Of a stretch of 45,875 bases of DNA, positions 1-7,039 are shown piece after piece. The DNA lies in the NCBI GenBank assembly GCA_023392995.1, contig JAEWMZ010000424.1:1-45875 (forward strand). The letters are read 5' to 3'. A program made the position numbers and the translations under genes. Within the stretch, counting starts at the first letter, position 1. Each line of letters opens with the position of its first letter. Origin of the DNA: Bacillota bacterium. Its GTDB lineage: Bacteria > Bacillota > Clostridia > Lachnospirales > Lachnospiraceae. The notes under the pieces were generated by a model. It was not told the DNA's origin and did not search any database. It worked only from the letters and a program-made list of their open reading frames with translations.

Positions 1-384
1 GTAATTGCCTATGAGAATAACGGTCAATATAATCCCTGGGATATCTATCAGCAGGACGAGGAGGTACGCATCGTTCTGGATCAGCTGATCAATGGATTCT
101 ATTCACCCCAGGATCCGGAGTTGTTCCGAGAAATCTATAACTCTCTTCTAGAACGAAGAGGGGGAGGGAAGGCGGATCAGTATTTTATTCTGAAAGACTT
201 CCGTTCCTATGAAGAGGCTCAGAAGAGGGTTGAGGAAGCCTACAAGAATAAACCCAAATGGGCGAAAGCAGCCATGCTAAATGTAGCTCATAGTGGCAAA
301 TTCTCCTCGGATCGAACCATTGAAGAGTATGTCAAGGATATCTGGCATCTGGATAAGATCGTTTTAATAGACGGGAATCAGTAA
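1..384 (+). CDS. glgP: Glycogen/maltodextrin phosphorylase, C-terminal end (5' truncated by window)
   Basis: The reading frame is open from base 1 and stops at 384, so only about the last 127 residues are present. Glycogen phosphorylase (GT35) releases glucose-1-phosphate from alpha-1,4-glucans in the cytoplasm, using pyridoxal phosphate. The visible tail carries the family's C-terminal block: DPELFREIYNSLL, then KADQYFILKDFRSYEEAQ, then WAKAAMLNVAHSGKFSSDRT followed by IEEYVKDIWHLDKI, closely resembling the end of bacterial GlgP. The PLP lysine and substrate loops lie upstream, outside the window. A strong hairpin follows the stop codon. The gene fits the glucose-1-phosphate theme of the two phosphorylases further along. 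The family call is firm; glycogen versus maltodextrin preference cannot be decided from this fragment. Confidence 0.93.
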   Translation, partial: VIAYENNGQYNPWDIYQQDEEVRIVLDQLINGFYSPQDPELFREIYNSLLERRGGGKADQYFILKDFRSYEEAQKRVEEAYKNKPKWAKAAMLNVAHSGKFSSDRTIEEYVKDIWHLDKIVLIDGNQ

Positions 385-401
385 GACATAAGCAAAAAAA
401 T

Positions 402-454
402 AACTTCCTGATTGATTTACTAACGTTAGCGTTACAGTAGATCAATCGGGAAGT
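402..454. terminator. Bidirectional hairpin terminator between glgP and the MATE gene
   Basis: An inverted repeat pairs ACTTCC-GATTGAT-ACT with AGT-ATCAATC-GGAAGT around an AACGTTAGCGTT loop, in the gap between two convergent genes. An A-run lies before it and a T-rich stretch after it, so it could end transcripts from both sides. Confidence 0.75.
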
Positions 455-478
455 ATTATTATATTGATTATTTTTATG

Positions 479-510
479 AATTACGAAAAGTATATTGTTT
501 CGCAAATGCC
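479..510 (+). repeat. Relic right end of the 150-bp MITE family (copy h)
   Basis: About 32 bases here match the right terminus of the MITE copy at 36621-36770 with only a handful of mismatches (AATTAC-AAAA-TATATTGTTT-CAA-T-CC). The hairpin core and left end are absent. It sits 6 bases beyond the stop codon of the MATE gene. It looks like a fragment left by deletion of a once complete element; no duplicated flank can be assigned. Confidence 0.6.
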
Positions 511-516
511 AAATGC

Positions 517-1830
517 TTATTTTGCAGAGAAGGAGGTACTGCCCGTAATAGCACGGCTCTTTCTCCTTAATATCATAGCAAGCAGCACGAGCAGCAGCTG
601 TGAGAATACCATTGCCAGCCATACCCCGGTTAACTGAAGGATCAGCGGAAGCAGAACCGCAGATAGGGGAAGGATTAGTAATATCTCAGAATAGATTAAA
701 AGTGACGCATAAAAGGAATTCTTTATCGCATAAAAATAGGCCGAAGTAGTTCTGGTCAGTGCATATAGAGGGAGTGTGAGTCCGCATATGGGAAGGGCTT
801 TATGCAAAAGAGCAGCGGTTGCCTCAGAAACTCCGAAGAATACCGGGATCTTATATGTAAGAATCATCATAGCAAACATGAGCAAAAAACCGGTGAACAG
901 AGCCAGCTGATAGGTCCACTTTCGCAGTGTGCGTACAGCGTCCAAGTTATTTGCTCCATACTGGTAGCTGATCAGAGGCTGGCTGCCATCACCGATGCCT
1001 TCCAACAATAGCTGTCCTGTAGCTAAAATGTAAGAAACAACCGCATAAGCAGCTACCGCAGTAGTTCCGCCATGGGACAAAGCCTGCCAGTTGATAATCA
1101 CAATGGTCAGGGAAGGAATAAAAGAGAGACCAAAGGGAGAAGCACCTACTTTCAAAATACTTTTCACGAGGCTTAAGTCAAGCAGATAGTTGGATAGCGA
1201 AATTCTGCCGTCCTTTGCAAATAAAAGAATCAGCGATGGAATCATAACAAATACTTGCCCGATTAAGGAAGCGGCAGCAGCGCCCTCTACGCCAAAGTTT
1301 AAAATCATAACAAAGACACCACTAAGCACGGTATCGGTAACAAAATTTAAGATTACCAGTAGCATGGCCTGCCAGGCCTTATTTTGATTTCTTAACAGGG
1401 GAGTAAGCCCGGTTCCGAATACTTGAAGAATGGCACCGAAACCCAGGATGCGTATATAGTTGTAGCCGAGCTCCAATACCTCACCCTCAGCACCCAAAAG
1501 CTTAAGCAATGGTCTGACCCCCAATAAGGTAGTAAAGGTTAGAACAATGGAAGCAAGGAGCAGCAGAGATAGGGTGTTACCAAGAGCCTTATCTGCCAGG
1601 TCCTTCCTGCCTGCGCCCAAGTGATGCGATATGTTGATGGCACCGCCCATACCTAGACCGGTACCGGCAGCTATAATAACTGCAGCAATGGGCCAAGCAA
1701 GATTGATGGCGGCAAGGCCGATATCCCCTACGGCTCTGCCAATGAATAAACCGTCAACACACACATAGATTCCGGTAAAGAAAAGTGAGATCATTGAGGG
1801 GATCACATATTTAAAAAAGTTACGTTTCAT
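517..1830 (-). CDS. MATE family multidrug/cation efflux transporter
   Basis: A 437-residue polytopic membrane protein with about twelve hydrophobic segments, the usual MATE size. The N-terminus (FFKYVIPSMISLFFTGIYVC, then VDGLFIGRAVGDIGLAAINL) and the glycine-rich GTGLGMGGAINISHHLGAG segment are typical of the NorM/DinF-like COG0534 group, which export cationic drugs or metabolites using a Na+ or H+ gradient. The frame extends 19 codons upstream, but the start at 1830 is preferred because GGAGG lies about 10 bases before this ATG. A MerR-type regulator is transcribed divergently across a MITE-containing gap, a common arrangement for drug-responsive exporters. The substrate is unknown. Confidence 0.92.
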   Translation of the reverse strand: MKRNFFKYVIPSMISLFFTGIYVCVDGLFIGRAVGDIGLAAINLAWPIAAVIIAAGTGLGMGGAINISHHLGAGRKDLADKALGNTLSLLLLASIVLTFTTLLGVRPLLKLLGAEGEVLELGYNYIRILGFGAILQVFGTGLTPLLRNQNKAWQAMLLVILNFVTDTVLSGVFVMILNFGVEGAAAASLIGQVFVMIPSLILLFAKDGRISLSNYLLDLSLVKSILKVGASPFGLSFIPSLTIVIINWQALSHGGTTAVAAYAVVSYILATGQLLLEGIGDGSQPLISYQYGANNLDAVRTLRKWTYQLALFTGFLLMFAMMILTYKIPVFFGVSEATAALLHKALPICGLTLPLYALTRTTSAYFYAIKNSFYASLLIYSEILLILPLSAVLLPLILQLTGVWLAMVFSQLLLVLLAMILRRKSRAITGSTSFSAK

Positions 1831-1986
1831 GAATGAATACCTCCGGGTCATTTTTGTGACAATAAGGAGTATAAACGTTAAAGCCACTTGAATGTCAAGA
1901 GTTTTTGCAGTAAGATGAGGTAAAATATTGATAAAAAATTGTGGTGATTATGAGATAATATTATGAAAGTAATTAATGCAGAAAAT

Positions 1987-2130
1987 TAGACAATTGATAC
2001 TCATTCACTAAAGATATTGTATGCACAGCAGATACTGTTTCGAAGCTAAGCCCGAAGGAAGTGTTGGAGCGAAGAGATAGTAGCTGCTGTGTATACAATT
2101 GCAAAACCTATATTGTTTTGCAATTGTCTA
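1987..2130 (+). mobile_element. 150-bp MITE family, copy a (144 bp)
   Basis: This copy is bounded by perfect inverted ends TAGACAATTG / CAATTGTCTA. Inside, ATTGTATGCACAGCAG pairs imperfectly with CTGCTGTGTATACAAT around the family core containing CTAAGCCCGAAGGAAG. It lacks 6 bases (CGGAAG) of the core present in most copies, which accounts for 144 rather than 150 bp. No clear 14-bp duplicated flank is visible, suggesting an older insertion. It ends 31 nt before the merR-type start codon. The rest of the 1831-2161 gap shows only AT-rich sequence. Confidence 0.85.
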
Positions 2131-2161
2131 GAAAATAATATACATAGAAGGTGATGAAGCA

Positions 2162-2911
2162 GTGAAAGAAAAGTATAATATCGGCGAGGTATCTGATATT
2201 TTTAAGATACCCAAGTCTACCTTAAGATATTGGGATTCTGAGAACTTAATCCAGATGGATCGGAATGAGGAGAATGAATATAGAGAATATAACTTTAAGC
2301 AGATTATTGATCTCAGTGATATTGTATTTTATAGAAGTTTGAATATCCCCATCGCAAAGATGAAAAAAATATTCGATTTTACTTTAGAAGACTTTGATCA
2401 TATTCTCTATGATACACAGGACAATATTGAGGCTCAGCTTTTGAAACTGGAAGAAATAAAAAAGGGAATTATACTGCGAAGGAGTAAGATCAAAGAGGTA
2501 GAGTTGCTGCAAGGAGCTCCTTATAAAAAAAGTATACCTGACATAACTAGGATGATTGAGTTTGACATATCACACTTTCATAAAACAAATCAGGACGATT
2601 ATACGATCTTGATATCAAGGAAGGAGAATAAGGGGATTCAATATGGTATAGCCACTTCACAAGATATTTCAGAAGACGAATTAATTGGTAGGGTTCTGTG
2701 GGAAAACAACCCGTCAGGTAAAGAGTTTCTTCAGTGTCTCCTGCGAATCTCAGTGGAAGCGCCGGAAGAGAATAACCTGAAAGAACATCTTGATTATATA
2801 GAAAGTCAGGGTTATCAGGCAGAGCACATCATAGGCAGATATCTGATTACAGCAATGGATGGAATACGGTATGATTATTATAAGGTTTGGATTGAGCTTG
2901 TGAAACGATAG
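2162..2911 (+). CDS. MerR family transcriptional regulator
   Basis: A 249-residue regulator. Residues 4-70 form the MerR winged helix-turn-helix (YNIGEVSDIFKIPKSTLRYW, then a wing segment EYREYNF), followed by a coiled-coil dimerisation helix at about 85-120 and a C-terminal region of about 110 residues that could bind a ligand, as in drug-sensing MerR proteins. The length matches the BmrR/TipAL-like class. The GTG start is preceded by GAAGGTGATG. It is divergent from the MATE exporter, so control of that exporter is the natural hypothesis. The MITE at 1987-2130 now lies between them and probably contributes to or disrupts this gene's promoter. The C-terminal ligand domain was not assigned with certainty. 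Confidence 0.88.
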   Translation: MKEKYNIGEVSDIFKIPKSTLRYWDSENLIQMDRNEENEYREYNFKQIIDLSDIVFYRSLNIPIAKMKKIFDFTLEDFDHILYDTQDNIEAQLLKLEEIKKGIILRRSKIKEVELLQGAPYKKSIPDITRMIEFDISHFHKTNQDDYTILISRKENKGIQYGIATSQDISEDELIGRVLWENNPSGKEFLQCLLRISVEAPEENNLKEHLDYIESQGYQAEHIIGRYLITAMDGIRYDYYKVWIELVKR

Positions 2912-2976
2912 GATTACTTTGCTTCAACTTTCACTTTGGTATCATTTTCGGCTATGACCATTCCCATCTTCTTGCA

Positions 2977-3251
2977 GGCAAAACCTTAATTATATTCACC
3001 CATAATCTGGAGCTAGTGTAGGAAATATCGAACAGAGCAATTTTGATCTAGGAAGATCCTACAATAGCTGCAGATTTAATGACACAGGCTCTGTTAGAGA
3101 CATAGAGTTCCTGAAAAGTGTTAATTTGGTGGATGAATATTATCATTACCGTGGAGATTCTGGACATAAGCATTTTCATGACCATAACTATCATTCATTC
3201 CGACAAGCATTTATTCTGATAAGCATTTATTCTGATAAGCATTCATTTTAA
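2977..3251 (+). pseudogene. Decayed C-terminal fragment of a CbiO/NikO-type cobalt/nickel transporter ATPase
   Basis: One frame reads GKTLIIFTHNLELV, stop, EISNRAILI, stop, EDPTIAADLMTQALLET, stop: the segment after Walker B (the THDLEL switch histidine region) of an ABC ATPase. A second frame, entered near base 3090, continues with VRDIEFLKSVNLVDEYYHYR and then a histidine-rich tail GHKHFHDHNYH, as found at the C-terminus of energy-coupling-factor metal-transport ATPases. Two in-frame stops, a frameshift and the missing N-terminal two thirds show it is dead. No matching membrane components lie nearby. The family assignment rests on the switch region and the His-rich tail. The rest of the 2912-3326 gap shows no intact gene; the minus strand at about 2915-2985 has a 23-codon stop-bounded frame ending in MGMVIAENDTKVKVEAK that may be another remnant. 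Confidence 0.7.
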
Positions 3252-3252
3252 C
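3205..3252 (+). repeat. Three tandem 16-bp repeats
   Basis: AAGCATTTATTCTGAT occurs twice in direct succession (3205-3220, 3221-3236), followed by a diverged third unit AAGCATTCATTTTAAC. The array lies at the end of the decayed ATPase fragment. A 16-bp unit would shift frame, which fits loss of coding constraint. Confidence 0.8.
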
Positions 3253-3294
3253 AAGCAGTAATTTCGGCAAACCGCACTAGGAGGAGGCTGTACC

Positions 3295-3384
3295 ATGAGA
3301 AAGCTCAGAGTAAATAAAATACTGAGTCAAGAAAACTCTAGTTCCAGTGTCATGGGAGGTATGCTTTTCTCAGGCTTCACCTGA
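3295..3384 (+). CDS. Possible 29-residue small ORF with a strong ribosome site
   Basis: ATG at 3295 is preceded by AGGAGGAGGCTGTACC, an unusually strong ribosome site, and encodes MRKLRVNKILSQENSSSSVM plus nine residues before TGA. The last 58 bases overlap the 3' end of the radical SAM gene in antisense. An AAGCTTGGGAAAGCTT hairpin with a run of eight T follows directly. It could be a genuine short peptide gene, or the amputated start of a gene that once followed the decayed ATPase. No homology is recognised; treat as tentative. Confidence 0.25.
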   Translation: MRKLRVNKILSQENSSSSVMGGMLFSGFT

Positions 3385-5066
3385 AGCTTGGGAAAGCTTT
3401 TTTTTATTTCTAGAATATTACTGCGTTTATGACCGATTACCTGTGATAAATCTCTGGGATTACATAGGATTGTGATAGTGGAACAACTATTAAGTGCGTG
3501 TTCTGCCAGCTTAACTTTCAGCAGATCACCAAAATAAGCACTTTCTACAAGCTGGCGAAAGGCAGGGTGGAAGGGACCGTAAAGCACCTCTTTGCCCTCT
3601 GCAATCAAATCCGTAGGCTGCAGGCCAATGCGGATAACCGGAATTTGACTTTGCAAAAACATCTGATACATATCCTTTGTCCAATCGACCGCCTCTTCGA
3701 TCGAGAGCGGATGATAGCTGCCCTGGTGACATAGAGCTAACAACTCTGTCTCTTTTATGACCAGGGTGGGATAGATACGTACAAAATCCGGTTTGAGTAA
3801 AACCGTAAGCTTTGCAGAAAGAACAGCTCTTTCTTTTGTATCCTCCGGTAAGCCAACCATTAGCTGAATTCCAAGCTGGAACCCATAGGATTTAATTAAT
3901 GCAACTGCGGCATAGACATCTGACACCAGATGCCCACGGTTGGAAGCTTTTAGAACCTCCTCGTCCAGGGATTGTACACCTAGCTCAATGGTATCCACCT
4001 CATACCGTTTTAAGCGGTCAAGAATCTCCGGAGTAATATAATCCGGCCTGGTAGACAGGCGAATAGCCTGCAATGTTCCAGACTTCTTATACTCATAGGC
4101 CAATTGAAGATAACGCTCCTGGAGCTCAGCAGCAATACCGGTAAAACTGCCGCCAAAGAAGGCAAGTTCAATAAAGGTTTTGTTATCTAAAGTAGAGGAG
4201 TAGGTTTCAATCTGATCTGCCACCTCTTCCAGTGTCATAGGCGAAGGACTGGCAGTGATCTTTCGCTGGTTGCAGAACACGCAATCGTTGGGGCAGCCTT
4301 CATGTGAAATGAAAATTGGAATGTTAACATGCTTGTGGGGATTTACCTTCTGGTCGGTATGAGTCTGCCCCTGATGCAAGACAAGTATGGAGCCAATATC
4401 GGTTAAGGGAAACTCTTCAAAAAAATGCAGCTCTTTCCCGGCTTCATCCAGAAAATCCTTGATTCTTAAAAAATCAGGGTGCTTGCTTAAATCACCATGA
4501 AAGATTACCGTATCCTCAAGCAGACCACTGGTGCCGCCCAGAAAACCAAAGTCAAACCCGGGAAGCAGCACATGACCCGGTTCAACTAACAGTAGATTCA
4601 TATCATTTTTTGCAGCATGATAAATGCCCCTATCGCTGGTGATCAGAGTAGTATCATTAACTACCACCGTAGAGCATTTCGTGTAGCCCTGCTTCACAGG
4701 AATTAAGTTCTTGCCGCTTCTTCTACTGTGCAAAAGCAACAGAGGATTGGTGGCTTCCAGTTTGTGAAGAAAATAATCCCGGGTGATAACAGCATTATAG
4801 GCAACGTCTAGAGGATAGAGGGCGGCAAGCTCTGGGCTTGTGGTTACATAAGGAACACTCAAGTCCTCCAGCTGCTGGAAAATAGATCTATGGGCGTGTT
4901 CATCGATTACTAAGATATTGTCCAGTATGGCTAGGACAAGATCCGGATGGCTGCTGATTCGCGGGTCGAAACGGTCATCCGCTGGAACCAGTACAACAGC
5001 ATCCTTTGTGTTCATATAGTCAATAAAAGCTTTATCCGCAAGTTCCGATAAGAAAATGATATTCAT
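3327..5066 (-). CDS. Fusion protein: N-terminal DUF6873-like domain plus Elp3-like radical SAM domain
   Basis: A 579-residue protein. Residues 1 to about 231 resemble the DUF6873 family (ISSHPDLVLAILDN, YPLDVAYNAVI, VKQGYTKCSTVVVND, PGHVLLPGFDFGFLGGTSG, HGDLSKHPD and FPLTDIGSILVL blocks), whose function is unknown. Residues about 245-579 are a radical SAM enzyme with a CX3CX2C cluster motif at C258, C262 and C265 (CPNDCVFC), followed by an FFGGSFTG glycine motif and RLSTRPDYI, as in Elp3-like/COG1243-type proteins. It should bind a 4Fe-4S cluster and S-adenosylmethionine in the cytoplasm; the substrate is unknown. GAGG precedes the ATG. The two halves share one uninterrupted frame. The radical SAM half is certain, the DUF number less so. 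Confidence 0.85.
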   Translation of the reverse strand: MNIIFLSELADKAFIDYMNTKDAVVLVPADDRFDPRISSHPDLVLAILDNILVIDEHAHRSIFQQLEDLSVPYVTTSPELAALYPLDVAYNAVITRDYFLHKLEATNPLLLLHSRRSGKNLIPVKQGYTKCSTVVVNDTTLITSDRGIYHAAKNDMNLLLVEPGHVLLPGFDFGFLGGTSGLLEDTVIFHGDLSKHPDFLRIKDFLDEAGKELHFFEEFPLTDIGSILVLHQGQTHTDQKVNPHKHVNIPIFISHEGCPNDCVFCNQRKITASPSPMTLEEVADQIETYSSTLDNKTFIELAFFGGSFTGIAAELQERYLQLAYEYKKSGTLQAIRLSTRPDYITPEILDRLKRYEVDTIELGVQSLDEEVLKASNRGHLVSDVYAAVALIKSYGFQLGIQLMVGLPEDTKERAVLSAKLTVLLKPDFVRIYPTLVIKETELLALCHQGSYHPLSIEEAVDWTKDMYQMFLQSQIPVIRIGLQPTDLIAEGKEVLYGPFHPAFRQLVESAYFGDLLKVKLAEHALNSCSTITILCNPRDLSQVIGHKRSNILEIKKSFPKLQVKPEKSIPPMTLELEFS

Positions 5067-5172
5067 TAGTTTACATCCTCGTATAAGTATGATAAGTTTA
5101 TTCTACTATACAGGGCAGCAGGTTGCAATGAAGTATCACCTGAAATACCACAGATAGAAGGATAAAAACCAT

Positions 5173-5919
5173 ATGAATATTGATATTAAGACGATTGAAG
5201 ATTTATCTTTGAATGCCTGGCCATCCCATCAAATGGAGCTTTATGACGGATGGATCCTGCGCTTTTCATATTTTTATACACACCGGACAAACAGTGTGGA
5301 GCAGTTTGGGAATTCCATGCTTCCCTGGCGTGAAAAGGTTCCGTATTGCGAAGAGATCTATAAGCGCTGGGGAACCCCTACGATCTTTAAGATTAGTCCA
5401 CTGGTGTCAAAGGATTTTGATTATGTGTTAGAGAACCGAAATTATGAGATACAGAATCGTACACATGTTATGGTGCTGGATATGGAGAATGCGATTTTAG
5501 ATGCACCTACGGATATGGTTTTGGTAGCGCAGAATATTCCCGGTGAGTGGATAGATGGTTTATTTACCTTAAAGCATACGACAAACCCCATTCATAGGAG
5601 GATTGTTCCAACGATGTATCAAGCAATTGCAAAGGAGACAGTCTGTGTGTCCATACAAAAGGACGGAGAAATCATCGGCACGGGGCTTGGTATTCTTGAC
5701 CGGGAGTATATCGGTATTTATGCGATTCATGTGCGAGAGGATTATCGTGGAAGGGGATATGCACGGGGAATCTGTACCAGTATTCTAAGTGAGGGAAGAA
5801 GAAAGGGTGCTAAGAAAGCGTATTTGCAGGTGGTTGCAGGTAATGAAATAGCGTATCAGCTTTATCAGTCTCTGGGATTTGAGGACTTTTATACGTACTA
5901 TTTCCGCGTCAGTACCTGA
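5173..5919 (+). CDS. GNAT family N-acetyltransferase
   Basis: A 248-residue cytoplasmic protein. The C-terminal half (about 120-248) is a GNAT fold: ECVSI/EIIGTGLGILDREYIGIY beta strands, the acetyl-CoA pyrophosphate loop DYRGRGYARGI (R/Q-x-x-G-x-G/A), and the AYQLYQSLGFEDFYTYYFR terminal segment. The N-terminal 120 residues (SHQMELYDGWILRFS, RTNSVEQF) form an extra domain seen in some clostridial GNAT proteins. It transfers an acetyl group from acetyl-CoA to an unknown amine. It is a single gene, with GAAGGA before the ATG and a hairpin terminator after the stop. Confidence 0.88.
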   Translation: MNIDIKTIEDLSLNAWPSHQMELYDGWILRFSYFYTHRTNSVEQFGNSMLPWREKVPYCEEIYKRWGTPTIFKISPLVSKDFDYVLENRNYEIQNRTHVMVLDMENAILDAPTDMVLVAQNIPGEWIDGLFTLKHTTNPIHRRIVPTMYQAIAKETVCVSIQKDGEIIGTGLGILDREYIGIYAIHVREDYRGRGYARGICTSILSEGRRKGAKKAYLQVVAGNEIAYQLYQSLGFEDFYTYYFRVST

Positions 5920-5955
5920 TAGAGATATTTGATAAGATACAACGGTATTAATGAA

Positions 5956-5990
5956 AAAATGGAGCACATATCGCAAAAGTGCTCCATTTT
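5956..5990 (+). terminator. Hairpin terminator after the GNAT gene
   Basis: A perfect 12-bp stem AAAATGGAGCAC / GTGCTCCATTTT with an 11-base loop, flanked by A-run and T-rich tail, so it may act in both directions (convergent hicAB on the minus strand). Confidence 0.85.
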
Positions 5991-6091
5991 CTTTACTATA
6001 TTGACAAAGAGGTGCATCGTAAGAGGAAGGCTCACGTAAAATGTAGACAATTTCACATCCTGCACCTGGTGGCCGAAAGGTCGAATATCAG

Positions 6092-6490
6092 TTAGTTGGA
6101 TCTGATTTTTTGAATTAAGGCCTCTTGTAAAACCTGTGAGAAGTTTACTCCCAGTAAGGTAGCCTCTTCATTTAGCCACTCCGGTATAGTCAAAGTTTTC
6201 TTTACTGCCTTTGCGTTATGTTTCTTCTTATAAGTGACCATATCAAATTCAATTACAACAAGAAACTGTGTCGGCTCCAAAGGAATATCTTGAGGATTGG
6301 ATGGCTTTGGAATGGGCTCTTTATTATCAATCATATGTGAGAGAACAAGGCCAAGGGCATCAAAGGCCATCTCATAAGAGCTTTCCATATTATCACCACC
6401 GGTAATGCAACCGGGAATATCTGGGAATTCAACGGTATATGCTCCATTTTCATCAGATTCAAAGATTGCTGGATAAAATAATTTGTTCAT
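6092..6490 (-). CDS. hicB: HicB family antitoxin
   Basis: A 132-residue protein. Residues 3-60 are the partially degraded RNase-H-like HicB domain (YPAIFESDENGAYTVEFPDI, PGCITGGD, then AFDALGLVLSHMID); the C-terminus (KKTLTIPEWLNEEATLLGVN, FSQVLQEALI) is a ribbon-helix-helix DNA-binding domain. It should neutralise HicA and repress the shared promoter. The start at 6490 is chosen because GGAGG lies 5 bases before it; an ATG four codons upstream overlaps that ribosome site and has none of its own. It is second in the hicA-hicB order, separated by a short spacer with a 20-bp tandem repeat. The RHH domain is the likely binder of the palindrome at 6796-6813. Confidence 0.92.
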   Translation of the reverse strand: MNKLFYPAIFESDENGAYTVEFPDIPGCITGGDNMESSYEMAFDALGLVLSHMIDNKEPIPKPSNPQDIPLEPTQFLVVIEFDMVTYKKKHNAKAVKKTLTIPEWLNEEATLLGVNFSQVLQEALIQKIRSN

Positions 6491-6510
6491 ACATACCTCC
6501 ATTACTAAAA

Positions 6511-6550
6511 ATAATAACTATGCAATAAAAATAATAACTACGCAATAAAA
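6511..6550 (-). repeat. Two tandem 20-bp repeats in the hicA-hicB spacer
   Basis: The unit ATAATAACTAYGCAATAAAA occurs twice without a gap and differs at one base. It lies just upstream of the hicB ribosome site in transcript direction, lengthening the leader between the toxin and antitoxin genes. Confidence 0.85.
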
Positions 6551-6557
6551 ACAATCT

Positions 6558-6758
6558 TTAGTGATCGGATGATTTAAGACCTGCTTGTTTTAAAATCTTA
6601 TATTCAAGTCCTTTGCCCAAAGATTTGTTATGATAAGGGACGGTTGTTCTTTTATTAGTTGCTTTATTTTCCATAAATATGTGGGAGCCATCTTGCCTTA
6701 GTTGGATAAATCCGTTGTCTTTAAGTAGATTTATCATTTCTTTTGAAGTCATGGGCAT
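6558..6758 (-). CDS. hicA: HicA family mRNA interferase toxin
   Basis: A 66-residue protein of typical HicA length with a double-stranded-RNA-binding-like fold: SKEMINLLKDNGFIQLRQDG, then the catalytic histidine H26 in GSHIFM, then TTVPYHNKSLGKGLEYKILK. HicA cleaves mRNA independently of or alongside translation and is neutralised by HicB, here encoded directly downstream. AAAGGAG lies 9 bases before the ATG, and a near-consensus promoter lies 30-60 bases upstream. All key residues are intact, so the toxin appears functional. Confidence 0.93.
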   Translation of the reverse strand: MPMTSKEMINLLKDNGFIQLRQDGSHIFMENKATNKRTTVPYHNKSLGKGLEYKILKQAGLKSSDH

Positions 6759-6789
6759 CTTTTGTATCTCCTTTTCTTATCATAATATT

Positions 6790-6818
6790 ATGTTAACACG
6801 TATTAATACGTGTGTCAA
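6790..6818 (-). promoter_or_regulatory. hicAB promoter with a palindromic operator in its spacer
   Basis: On the minus strand TTGACA (6813-6818) is followed by a 17-bp spacer and TAACAT (6790-6795). The spacer is essentially filled by an 18-bp perfect palindrome ACACGTATTAATACGTGT (6796-6813). HicB-type antitoxins with a DNA-binding tail commonly autorepress; a repressor here would block RNA polymerase directly. Promoter and palindrome are seen; the binding protein is inferred. Confidence 0.85.
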
Positions 6819-7039
6819 TAGATGGAACTTTTTAAATAATAGATTCAAATATGATTCTGGCTGAGGTTATTGGGTTGGAAAGATCTGATTTGTTGTCTGA
6901 TATTATCAATGTTATAGTTTTTTAGCATCTGCAACGAATAGAATGAGATTACCTTAAAGGAAGCTGGTATGAATGGGGGATATATGGAGTATAAAAGAGT
7001 ATAGAAGGGATGTTTAACAACGACAATGAGGTGATTTAA

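Noticed and set aside
3205..3252. Tandem 16-bp repeats considered as a CRISPR remnant
   Set aside because: Units follow each other without spacers, and no cas gene is near. The same holds for the 20-bp repeats at 6511-6550.
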